Below, piece after piece: positions 17,314 through 24,602 of a stretch of DNA of 64,000 bases (its first letter is position 1; every line of letters begins with the position of its first letter). Location of the stretch: the NCBI RefSeq assembly GCF_900129725.1, contig NZ_FQWQ01000002.1:744001-808000 (forward strand), read 5' to 3'. The notes beneath the pieces are model-generated. The model had not been told where the DNA came from. It searched no databases and saw only the letters and a list, made by a program, of their open reading frames with translations. Source of the stretch: Chryseolinea serpens. GTDB lineage: Bacteria; Bacteroidota; Bacteroidia; Cytophagales; Cyclobacteriaceae. The position numbers and the translations under genes are program-made.

Positions 17314-19716
17314 TCAGAACTTGTAAGAGAAGCTAAGAACGGCATTTCTCGGTTTTTGAGGGTTCACCGTAGAGTAGCCTGTGTAATATTCCTTGTCGGT
17401 GATATTGTTCACATTCAAGGCTACCCTGAATTTGTTTGTCCTGTAGAACGCCGTGGCATTGACGACGGTGTAGCCCGGCAATACAAATTTCCCGGTGACG
17501 TCGCTGTCCAGGATGGCCAGGTCGCTGGCGTGGTTCCCTCCCACTCCAAATCCTAGCCCTTCCAGCCCGCCCGTTGTCACCGTGTAGGTCGCCCAGGCAT
17601 TGACCAGGTCTTTCGGTCCGGCGTAGATGGGTCGTTTCCCGGTTTCCAGCCACACGTTCTTGTCATCACCTTCCAGCACCTTGCTTTCGTTGTGGGCATA
17701 TCCGGCGATGAGGCTTAAGCCGGGGATCGGATTTGCGCGCAAGTCTATTTCCAGTCCCTTGCTTTCCGCCTTCCCACCTTGCAGACTATTGTTGGGGTTT
17801 GCAGGATCGCCGGTCACCAGGTTTGCTACCTCGATATCATAGTAACTAACAGTGGCCTGCAATTTGTCGGAAAGAAGATTCGACTTCACCCCAAGTTCCC
17901 ACTGGTTGGCATGTTCTGCTTCAAAATTCTTGAGCCTGGGGTTCGATCCGTCCGCGTCGGCGATCGAAACCGGGGCCACGTTTTTAAAGCCATTCATATA
18001 ATTGGCAAACACGGAAAGCTTGTCGGCAATAGGCTGGTACAACAATCCGAATTTTGGCGACAGCGCCGTTTGATCAAAGTCGGCATCCTTCTTATCAAAA
18101 TAGTCAAACCGGAGACTTGCCATGGCCAACAACTTTGGGGTAAGGTTGATCACGTCCGACACATAAGCGCTATACGTATTGTCTTTCGAATTGCTGTTGC
18201 TCACCCCGGTGGGGGCGATCAGGTTGTCGACCGAAGGACGCGTCAGGTAAGCGGGTGCCGCCTCCACGCCGGTGTAGGGATCAACGTAGTTGACGGCGCC
18301 TTGCGGCGTAACATTATAGATCCAGGCATATCCCGTGCTGTTGTCGATGATGTTCCGGTTGAAATAATCCAGGCCCACCACCATGCGGTTCCGCAGGTTT
18401 CCAAGCGTGAAATCGCCGTTGAAATTTTGCTGAATGTCGGTGCTCACGGTCTGCGCTTGCTGTTTGCTCATCCACAAACCGAATTCACCCTTGCCGTTCT
18501 CGTTGTCATAGAGATAAGAATAATAGCCATTCGACTTCGCCACACCCCTCGACAACACCGTTTGTGAAGTCCACTGCGATGAGATCCGGTAGGTCGTCTG
18601 TCCTTGCAGGTTGTAGCGCGGATTTTTTATGGAGAGATCATTGCTGGTCAGCGAAAGTTTCCGGTCGTAGTTCAGCGCCCTCATGTCGGCAAATTGAAGG
18701 GGTGTGCTCCGCCCCAGGAACAACATGGTGGGGTTTGTTTTTTCTTCTTGCATGAACTCCGTCAGGATCAGGAACGAAAGTTTGTCGTTCACTTTATAGG
18801 ACAACGTGGGCGCGACGAAGAAAGAGTTTCTAAAACCGGCGTCCTGAAAACTGTTTTCCGTTTGATAGGCCGTGTTCACCCGCAAGGTGACTTGTTTCTC
18901 TTCGTTCCCCAACGGGGTGTTGATGTCGGCCGTCACGCGGTTGAGTCCGAAGCTGCCCGCCATGTAGGAGACCTCACCACCAAAATTATTGTAAGGCCGT
19001 TTCGTCACCGTGTTGACCAGACCGCCATAGGAGATCAGGCTGCTTCCAAACAATGTGCCCGAGGGGCCTTTGATGACTTCGATCCGTTCGATGTTGGCCG
19101 GATCCAGGCTGCCATTCGTGAGACCGGGAAGACCGTTCACAATGTTGGCTTGCGCTTCGAAACCACGCAGGGAGAAATAAGAAGTTCCGTCACCACCACC
19201 ACGTCCCGTGCTCTCCCAGAGCCGCTGAATGCCGGGCACGTTGCGCAAAGCATCGTCATAGCTCGTAATGGCCTGCACTTTTAAAAGATCGGAAGAAACG
19301 GCATTGTAAACCTGTGGGTTCTCCATGTTCTTCAACGGCATCTTCGCCGCATAAATACTTTCCTGGTTCAATCTTCCCGACGAAACCACGATCTCCTCCA
19401 AGTGCTTAGTGTCCTCTTCCAAAACAAAATCAACACGCGTCGTTTCACCGGCTTTCACCACGACAGATTGTTTCTGTGTTTGAAGGCCGACAAACGAAGC
19501 GACGATCACATAATTTCCAGGCACAATATGAACCAGCTCATACTTCCCTTCCCAATCGGCGACGACTCCCTTGGAGGAGCCTTCGATACCTATGTTCACG
19601 AACTCTGCCGGCTGGCCATCCGATGTTTTCACCACACCGCGTACTGTGCCTGTGGATTGAGCCGATGCCTGTAAATGACACACGATTAAAAAGAGAAAGA
19701 GATAAATAGATTTCAT
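17314..19716 (-). CDS. TonB-dependent siderophore receptor with carboxypeptidase-like N-terminal domain
   Basis: 800 residues. Signal peptide MKSIYLFLFLIVCHLQASAQ, then a carboxypeptidase-regulatory-like domain (about 20-105), a plug domain (from about 120; VQAITSYDDALRNVPGIQR, IEVIKGPSGTLFGSS, GGLVNTVTKRP) and a 22-strand barrel ending NAVLSFSYKF. The plug motifs match the FpvA/FhuE-type siderophore receptor subfamily. It should import ferric siderophores across the outer membrane using TonB energy. The ATG at 19716 gives a proper signal peptide; an upstream ATG at 19761 adds 15 unlikely residues. No siderophore biosynthesis or TonB genes are nearby. A long structured leader precedes it. Confidence 0.92.
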   Translation of the reverse strand: MKSIYLFLFLIVCHLQASAQSTGTVRGVVKTSDGQPAEFVNIGIEGSSKGVVADWEGKYELVHIVPGNYVIVASFVGLQTQKQSVVVKAGETTRVDFVLEEDTKHLEEIVVSSGRLNQESIYAAKMPLKNMENPQVYNAVSSDLLKVQAITSYDDALRNVPGIQRLWESTGRGGGDGTSYFSLRGFEAQANIVNGLPGLTNGSLDPANIERIEVIKGPSGTLFGSSLISYGGLVNTVTKRPYNNFGGEVSYMAGSFGLNRVTADINTPLGNEEKQVTLRVNTAYQTENSFQDAGFRNSFFVAPTLSYKVNDKLSFLILTEFMQEEKTNPTMLFLGRSTPLQFADMRALNYDRKLSLTSNDLSIKNPRYNLQGQTTYRISSQWTSQTVLSRGVAKSNGYYSYLYDNENGKGEFGLWMSKQQAQTVSTDIQQNFNGDFTLGNLRNRMVVGLDYFNRNIIDNSTGYAWIYNVTPQGAVNYVDPYTGVEAAPAYLTRPSVDNLIAPTGVSNSNSKDNTYSAYVSDVINLTPKLLAMASLRFDYFDKKDADFDQTALSPKFGLLYQPIADKLSVFANYMNGFKNVAPVSIADADGSNPRLKNFEAEHANQWELGVKSNLLSDKLQATVSYYDIEVANLVTGDPANPNNSLQGGKAESKGLEIDLRANPIPGLSLIAGYAHNESKVLEGDDKNVWLETGKRPIYAGPKDLVNAWATYTVTTGGLEGLGFGVGGNHASDLAILDSDVTGKFVLPGYTVVNATAFYRTNKFRVALNVNNITDKEYYTGYSTVNPQKPRNAVLSFSYKF

Positions 19717-19768
19717 ATATCGATTGATTACGCTGTTGATTTCATTCTCAAAATTTTCCACAGCGGGC

Positions 19769-19809
19769 GACTAAAAGAAGGGACTCCGCGACCAACGGAG
19801 CCCCTAGTC
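19769..19809 (-). promoter_or_regulatory. leader hairpin before the TonB receptor gene
   Basis: Nested pairing GACTA/TAGTC, GGG/CCC and CTCCG/CGGAG folds this stretch into one bulged hairpin, 53 bases before the receptor start codon. It could control translation or termination of the receptor mRNA; no known riboswitch core was found. Confidence 0.4.
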
Positions 19810-19835
19810 TAACCTTATGGGAAAATCTACTGTCC

Positions 19836-19859
19836 GTCCCAACCTGACGCAATTGGGAC
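19836..19859. promoter_or_regulatory. perfect inverted repeat in the gene-free stretch
   Basis: GTCCCAA / TTGGGAC with a 10-base loop, inside the 453-base gap between the TonB receptor and the ester cyclase genes. It may be an operator or a second leader hairpin. Confidence 0.4.
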
Positions 19860-19922
19860 AACGGCTCAAAGATGATTGAGGGAACTGAGATAAAATGGAA
19901 TATTTCTAAATAACATTTAAAA

Positions 19923-20066
19923 ATACCCTGTAGAGGGGATGATACTAACTCCGTGTAGCTAGACGAACAGCAAGCGGAGGCTAGCTTGGGATAGTGATTG
20001 ATGGCAGGTTTAGGTACATCGACGAGTTGAACCCGATGGAGTCACCGGTTCATAACGGTATCACTA
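19923..20066 (+). ncRNA. candidate structured RNA element with pseudoknot and three-way junction
   Basis: The stretch between the TonB receptor and ester cyclase genes holds no credible start-to-stop gene but folds well on paper. A hairpin at 19926-19937 (CCCT/AGGG) comes first. Then an H-type pseudoknot: CTCCG (19949-19953) with CGGAG (19975-19979), interleaved with AGCTAG (19957-19962) and CTAGCT (19981-19986). Then a three-way junction: TAGTGAT (19992-19998) with ATCACTA (20060-20066), enclosing CATCG/CGATG and ACCG/CGGT hairpins. Strand is uncertain; the minus strand would make it a long leader of the receptor mRNA. Other possibilities are a remnant of a mobile element or chance pairing. 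Confidence 0.3.
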
Positions 20067-20104
20067 CCGTCCAACGTCTTTAAATTTCATTTCCGCCTGA
20101 AAAA

Positions 20105-20151
20105 AAAGACGCAAGATCAACGCCTTCTCAGGGCGCCAATCTTGCGTCTTT
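20105..20151 (-). terminator. strong terminator of the DinB-ester cyclase operon
   Basis: A perfect 13-base stem (AAAGACGCAAGAT / ATCTTGCGTCTTT) with an inner CGCC/GGCG pair. On the minus strand it is followed by a run of T, 19 bases after the ester cyclase stop codon. Confidence 0.85.
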
Positions 20152-20169
20152 CAATTTGGTCTGTTTGGA

Positions 20170-20595
20170 TTATTTTTCGCTCGCCAACATCGCGGCAACG
20201 GCACCCAGCGTGTTGATGCCCCAATGTTCAAAATACTGTCCGTCTTTCACGTGCACAATATCAATGACATTGATGGTCACTTCTCTCTGCGTGGCCGGCA
20301 CCCCCATGAAGATACCCGTGTGTTTTCCGCTGATCGTTTTGCGCGTAGTCACTTTGTTGCCCTCGGCGATCTGATCAAAAATGGTGACCTTGATGTCTGA
20401 GAGCCCGGCATGCAACACCTTCTCGAAGGTATACCAAATGCCGGCAGAGCCTTTATCGACGCCCGGTGCGGCCGTGTGGTTGATAAAGTCCGGGTGCATA
20501 ATGGCCTTAAACGTTTCGGCGTTGAGTTGCTCGATGAGCTCGGTGTTGAAGCGCCGTACAATAGCTTTGTTTTGCTCGAGTAAGTCTGAATTCAT
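20170..20595 (-). CDS. SnoaL-like ester cyclase family protein
   Basis: 141 residues with the SnoaL/NTF2-like cone-shaped fold. Marks are NKAIVRRFNTELIEQLN, MHPDFINHTAAPG, TRKTISGKHTGIFMGVPATQREV and DIVHVKDGQYFEHWG, the histidines and aspartate lining the pocket in polyketide cyclases and related isomerases or lactonases. Cytoplasmic. The actual substrate is unknown; most such proteins in Bacteroidota are uncharacterised detoxification or secondary-metabolism enzymes. It lies 15 bases downstream of a DinB gene on the same strand and shares its terminator, so they form a two-gene operon. Confidence 0.85.
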   Translation of the reverse strand: MNSDLLEQNKAIVRRFNTELIEQLNAETFKAIMHPDFINHTAAPGVDKGSAGIWYTFEKVLHAGLSDIKVTIFDQIAEGNKVTTRKTISGKHTGIFMGVPATQREVTINVIDIVHVKDGQYFEHWGINTLGAVAAMLASEK

Positions 20596-20610
20596 AGTTT
20601 CTTTTAATTC

Positions 20611-21093
20611 TTATTTTTTCAGCCAAACCAATTGACCGAGGTGATACGCCACGTGACTGGTGCGGCTGATGATCACGTTCAATTTATTACGGTGCGGCTC
20701 TTTCACAAAATCTTCGGCCGACACTTGCGTATGGCGTTGCAGCCAGTCGGAGGGCAGCAGTTTGGCGAGGTGATCGTTCAATTTTGTGTTCACGTCGGCC
20801 CAGTATTGCTTCAGTTCGGCTACGGTGGGAACGGGCAGACCCGACTTGTCGGGGCTGGTGAGGAAGGCGGCGTCCAGTTCGGGATGGAGCCTGGTGCTCA
20901 GGCCCAGCAATTCGAAGAGGCGGTCGTGGCTGGCGGTGAGGTGGCCCAACAGGTAGAAGCCGGAGTTTTTGCCGGGAGCGATCTCGCTCAGGAGTTGTTC
21001 GTCGGTGTAGCTTTGAAAAAGTTGATCGGCGCGTTTCAATTGTGCCTTCCAGGCGTTGAGCGTCAGCTCGAGGATCATTTGTTCGGAGGTCAT
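20611..21093 (-). CDS. DinB-family metal-binding protein
   Basis: 160 residues of the DinB/YfiT four-helix bundle. The expected metal-ligand histidines occur in LLGHLTASHDRLFELLG and HVAYHLGQLVWLKK. Family members act as Zn- or Ni-dependent thiol transferases (for bacillithiol or mycothiol) or are uncharacterised damage-induced proteins. There is no DNA polymerase IV link despite the name. First gene of a two-gene operon with the ester cyclase. Confidence 0.85.
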   Translation of the reverse strand: MTSEQMILELTLNAWKAQLKRADQLFQSYTDEQLLSEIAPGKNSGFYLLGHLTASHDRLFELLGLSTRLHPELDAAFLTSPDKSGLPVPTVAELKQYWADVNTKLNDHLAKLLPSDWLQRHTQVSAEDFVKEPHRNKLNVIISRTSHVAYHLGQLVWLKK

Positions 21094-21138
21094 GTAAAAA
21101 GGTGGTTAAGTAAATGTTAACGGCCCGGCGAAAACAGA

Positions 21139-21170
21139 ACAGGTTGCCGGTCCTGGTGATGGCAACCTGT
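21139..21170 (-). terminator. hairpin terminator after the SDR gene
   Basis: A perfect 10-base stem ACAGGTTGCC / GGCAACCTGT with a 12-base loop and TCTGTTTT following on the minus strand, 24 bases past the SDR stop codon. Confidence 0.75.
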
Positions 21171-21194
21171 TTTGTCCTAAAAAAGTTTGGCAGT

Positions 21195-22058
21195 TTACTG
21201 CGGGAAGCCATAATTTTTTACCCACCGCGATTTAATGTCCTGCCGGGCCTGGATAAACTCGACATCGGCGCCCTGGGCAATGGCATCCAACGGGTAGCGT
21301 AGCGGACGAGTGCCCTTCTTCATGTTGACAAGCGCCAACACGCCGTCGGCAATAACCTGCGGGTCCATCTTGAATTCCGCCATCTTGCCAAAGAGCGCCG
21401 TGCCCGTGACATTGAACTTTTGGACCGCCTCTTCGCCGTAGGCGTTCACCACCTCGGGCCGGTCGGCATGGATGCCCGCCTTGCTGCCGTTGTTCATTTC
21501 CGTGGGATACACACCGGGTTGAATCGTCACGTTCTCGATGCCAAACGGTTTCAATTCATCCTGGATCCCTTCCGTAAGGGTTTCCACACCAAACTTCGAG
21601 ATCAGGTAGGGCACCATAAACGGAACGGAAAAGCCACTGGCGCCGGAAGTGATGTTGATGATCAACCCCTGCCGGGCCTGCCGCATGGAAGGTAACACTG
21701 CGTGATAGGTGCGCAACACACCATACAAATTCACCTCCAGCATGTTCTTGACCTGGTCGATGGTGTAGCCCTCGACCAACCCAAAGCCGGCGACCGCCGC
21801 GTTGTTCACCAACACGTCGATCTTGCCGTACTTTTTCAAGGCATAGGCCACGGCTTGGTTTACGGAATCATCGCTGGTCACTTCCAGTTCCACGACGTCT
21901 ACATTCGGGAGGGCGGCCAGTGCCTGGGCCACCGCTGCATTCTTACCTTGTATGCCGCGCATGCCTGCCACCACGGTGTGGCCTTCGCGCGAAAGCGTTT
22001 CGGTCATCAGTTTGCCGAAGCCTGTACTGGTGCCGGTAATGAATATGGTCTGTTTCAT
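21195..22058 (-). CDS. short-chain dehydrogenase/reductase (SDR)
   Basis: 287 residues of a classical SDR. The cofactor loop is TGTSTGFGK, the NNAAVAG motif follows, the catalytic Ser lies in INITSGASG and the Tyr-x3-Lys pair in VPYLISKFGVETL. The adenine-binding acid-to-basic choice (GMRGIQGKN) suggests NADP. Substrate not readable. The start at 22058 (MKQTIFITGTSTG) is usual for the family; an ATG at 22088 would add ten residues. It is divergent from an HxlR gene whose operator-like repeats fill the gap, so it is probably the regulated target. Confidence 0.9.
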   Translation of the reverse strand: MKQTIFITGTSTGFGKLMTETLSREGHTVVAGMRGIQGKNAAVAQALAALPNVDVVELEVTSDDSVNQAVAYALKKYGKIDVLVNNAAVAGFGLVEGYTIDQVKNMLEVNLYGVLRTYHAVLPSMRQARQGLIINITSGASGFSVPFMVPYLISKFGVETLTEGIQDELKPFGIENVTIQPGVYPTEMNNGSKAGIHADRPEVVNAYGEEAVQKFNVTGTALFGKMAEFKMDPQVIADGVLALVNMKKGTRPLRYPLDAIAQGADVEFIQARQDIKSRWVKNYGFPQ

Positions 22059-22087
22059 AAAGTCTGCGATGGTTTTTATTCGCGTCA

Positions 22088-22177
22088 ATAGTTACGATAG
22101 GTAACTATTAATAGTTCTCTTTTGTAACTAATAACGACCGATTCCCGTACATAAAGTGGTAACGAAAAGGTAACTAT
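22088..22177. promoter_or_regulatory. repeated GTAACTA operator-like motifs between SDR and HxlR genes
   Basis: The 120-base divergent gap carries ATAGTTAC (22088-22095) facing GTAACTAT (22101-22108), then TAGTT...AACTA, GGTAAC (22158-22163) and GGTAACTAT (22169-22177), the last ending one base before the HxlR start codon. Such a cluster suits binding of the adjacent HxlR dimer and autoregulation. Confidence 0.55.
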
Positions 22178-22178
22178 C

Positions 22179-22520
22179 ATGAACAACGAGCTTTTCCTCT
22201 CCACCGCCTGCCCCATGACGCGCACCATGGCCACCATCGGCACAAAATGGAAACCGGTCATCGTTTATACGCTCGGCAAGAAAAAGATGCGGTTCGGTCA
22301 GCTCGTGGCCAAAATGGACCTCATCTCGCGCAAGGTTTTGACTGAACAACTAAAAGAACTGGAGGAAGATGGTATGGTCATTCGGGAGGCGTTTGGCGAA
22401 GTGCCGCCGCGCGTGGAGTACTCGTTAACGGAGAAAGGAATGGCCCTGCTTCCCATCCTGCAGGAGATGTGCAACTGGAATCGGAAATTCGAAAAAACAA
22501 AAGCGTGTCAACTTCGCTAG
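22179..22520 (+). CDS. HxlR-family winged-helix transcriptional regulator
   Basis: 113 residues with the typical CPMTRTMATIGTKWKPVIVYTL opening (the family cysteine at residue 9), a recognition helix in DLISRKVLTEQLKELEEDGMV and the wing YSLTEKGMALLPILQEMCNWN. It is divergent from the SDR gene, whose 120-base gap bears repeated GTAACTA motifs, one almost touching its own start codon. This suggests it represses itself and the SDR and is released by an inducer such as an aldehyde or quinone. Confidence 0.92.
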   Translation: MNNELFLSTACPMTRTMATIGTKWKPVIVYTLGKKKMRFGQLVAKMDLISRKVLTEQLKELEEDGMVIREAFGEVPPRVEYSLTEKGMALLPILQEMCNWNRKFEKTKACQLR

Positions 22521-22528
22521 AGCACTCC

Positions 22529-22861
22529 TTATAGTGCAACCATCGTTTGCTTCTTGCCCTTCCGGGTGATCTTCATAAAATAGGAACGGCTGTCGTAAGG
22601 AAGTCGGGTGGTCCGGATCAGGTCGCGCGCTTCGAGGTCGAGCTTCACCTGCAACACATACCAGCTTTTCATGTCTTGTGACTCACACGGCAGATCGTGT
22701 TGTGCATACTCCAGCAATTGGGGCATGGTCAAATTTTCGTGCGTCTTGATTTTGCCCAGGATGTAGGCTGACAACGATTCGTAGTAATGTTGTTTCATCG
22801 TGAACCCCTTCTTGCCGTCCGGCCTCAAGGTGGTTATAGTCCGCTCCAGTTCCGCTTCCAT
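22529..22861 (-). CDS. small protein of unknown function, winged-helix-like
   Basis: 110 residues from the ATG at 22861 (MEAELERTITTLRPDGKKG). Short helices (YYESLSAYILGKIKTHENL, MPQLLEYAQHD) and a C-terminal strand pair (DLIRTTRLPYDSRSYFMKI) look like a degenerate winged helix. It ends eight bases from the convergent HxlR stop. Similar short proteins occur in Bacteroidota but I do not know a function. The 257 bases upstream, to the PhzF gene, hold no gene. Confidence 0.65.
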   Translation of the reverse strand: MEAELERTITTLRPDGKKGFTMKQHYYESLSAYILGKIKTHENLTMPQLLEYAQHDLPCESQDMKSWYVLQVKLDLEARDLIRTTRLPYDSRSYFMKITRKGKKQTMVAL

Positions 22862-23118
22862 ATTCGGTTGTAAAATTATGGAGTTAAACGTAGAACACAT
22901 CGCCACCGACATAAATTATAGCTCAGCGAAGCACTTTAGAAAACGATTACGATAAAAATATATACCAACGATCTTATTTCGGGGACGTGATTGGAATCTT
23001 TTCTTACATCAAAGGTACGTTTCGGGTGCCCTACGGTACACCTCGTAAGCGGCGTATAGGCTACCGTTATGTTACGCCAATGTTATGCAAACGATTCGCC
23101 CCCTTTTTTGTGGATAGC

Positions 23119-23913
23119 TTATTTTTCTTCTACGTCGATCTCACCGACCAAATAAGGCTTGGCAAAACCACCGATCTCCACGCGATTGCCCACGAGTCGG
23201 CATTGCAATTCGCCTTGCCGTGCGGAGAGTTGGCGGGCGGTCAACGTGGTCTTCCCAAGTTGCGCGGCCCAATAAGGCGTTAAGGTCGTGTGTGCCGAGC
23301 CGGTAACGGGATCTTCATTCACACCCGATTGAGGCGCAAAGAACCGCGACACAAAGTCCACGGCGTCGCCCTTCGCTGTAACGATCACTCCCCTTCCGGG
23401 CAACGTCGCGATCTTTTGAAAATCCGGCTGCACGTTTCTGACTTGCTCTTCCGAGTCGAACACCAGCATGAAATCCGTTTTGCCTTTGAAGGCTTCGCGT
23501 GGCCGGATGCTGAGCCCGTCCGTCAGCTCGGGTGTTAAAGCCACCGGTTCGTAAACATCGGTTGGGAAATCCAGGGTTAACAACGCGCCTTTCCGGGTGG
23601 CTTTCAACGGCCCACTGCGCGGAGAATGAAAAAGGATCTCATCGCCAGCGTGTCCCTCATAATGAAACAAGACATAAGCCGACGCCAGGGTGGCATGACC
23701 ACAGAGGTCCACCTCTATCGTCGGCGTAAACCAACGTATGGCATACCGGCCGTTTTCCGGCACGATGAAGGCCGTCTCCGCGAGGTTATTCTCCATACCG
23801 ATCTTTTGCATCAGGCTATCCGGGAGCCACTGTTGCAATGGACAAACCGCTGCAGGATTGCCGCCGAAGACTTTGTCGGTGAACGCGTCGATTTGGTATA
23901 GCTTTAGTTTCAT
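23119..23913 (-). CDS. PhzF-family isomerase
   Basis: 264 residues with the diaminopimelate-epimerase-like two-domain fold. The start MKLKLYQIDAFTDKVFGGNPAAVC is diagnostic, the catalytic glutamate is E46 in NNLAETAF, and the second half shows DFVSRFFAPQSGVNEDPVTGSAH. The phenazine enzyme PhzF isomerises trans-2,3-dihydro-3-hydroxyanthranilate, but no phenazine genes are near, so this is one of the many PhzF paralogues of unknown substrate. Cytoplasmic. A lipoprotein gene lies just upstream on the same strand. Confidence 0.92.
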   Translation of the reverse strand: MKLKLYQIDAFTDKVFGGNPAAVCPLQQWLPDSLMQKIGMENNLAETAFIVPENGRYAIRWFTPTIEVDLCGHATLASAYVLFHYEGHAGDEILFHSPRSGPLKATRKGALLTLDFPTDVYEPVALTPELTDGLSIRPREAFKGKTDFMLVFDSEEQVRNVQPDFQKIATLPGRGVIVTAKGDAVDFVSRFFAPQSGVNEDPVTGSAHTTLTPYWAAQLGKTTLTARQLSARQGELQCRLVGNRVEIGGFAKPYLVGEIDVEEK

Positions 23914-23932
23914 GGTTGTTGGTTTAGGATGC

Positions 23933-24559
23933 TCATAAGGGGCCCGTAAAGAACGAGATCTCGATCGCGTAGCGGCGATCGTCTATTTTCTGGACACGAT
24001 CGAGGGTGGCGGCACTCCGGATCGATCCTTCCTCAAAAACAATTTCTTCCGTCAGTTCAGCGGTTTTCTTTTCCTTTAACAGACGCGCGATGGCGTCGGT
24101 GCCATTGTCGGTGTCAATGGGGGCATCCAGCCCTTTGCGAATATCCCGCATAAAGCCCACAGCCTTGTCCATCCAATATGGAACGTCAGTCGTGTCGGCC
24201 TGGAAGCGCGAGGTCTCAAAGCGGAACGTGAGCCAGTAGTATTCACATCCTTTGTGATAAATGAGGAGGCGATCGTTGTGCTCCAGGTCGGTGCTTTCGA
24301 TGGCGGTGCCGTCGGGCTGTCGTTGGAAGATCTCGTTTGGATAAACGGCTTTCTTTAATACAGGCTCAGGCTCGCCGCGGACGCAGTCGTTTGCCACGGA
24401 ATCATTTTCTACGAGATTGGCGATATCCGCCGCGGTAACCACCGTGTCGGTAGCGAGCGTATCGGCGGTAGTCGTTGACGTTTCTTTTTGTTTTACCTGA
24501 CAAGCAAAGCAAACCAGGATCAGCACTGAAAGGCCGGCGACCGCTGAGCGAATTTTCAT
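23933..24559 (-). CDS. lipoprotein of unknown function
   Basis: 208 residues. The signal peptide ends in the lipobox VCFAC, followed by a Thr/Ala-rich linker (TSTTTADTLATDTVV). The rest is a compact acidic domain with DRLLIYHKGCEYYWLTFRFE and DRRYAIEISFFTGPL. It would be anchored to the inner or outer membrane. No family was recognised. It lies 19 bases upstream of PhzF on the same strand, so the two may be cotranscribed. Confidence 0.75.
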   Translation of the reverse strand: MKIRSAVAGLSVLILVCFACQVKQKETSTTTADTLATDTVVTAADIANLVENDSVANDCVRGEPEPVLKKAVYPNEIFQRQPDGTAIESTDLEHNDRLLIYHKGCEYYWLTFRFETSRFQADTTDVPYWMDKAVGFMRDIRKGLDAPIDTDNGTDAIARLLKEKKTAELTEEIVFEEGSIRSAATLDRVQKIDDRRYAIEISFFTGPL

Positions 24560-24602
24560 GAGCGAATTTGTGAGTTTTAGGCGCTCAATATAATCAATCG
24601 CG

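Noticed and set aside
19769-19813. TPP-riboswitch-like opening (ACTAGGGG on the minus strand) before the TonB receptor
   Set aside because: The required CTGAGA and GAACCTGATCTGG cores do not follow, so only a hairpin is claimed.
19920-20070. Possible tRNA or tmRNA in the structured stretch
   Set aside because: There is no acceptor stem, anticodon arm or T arm with the usual conserved bases.
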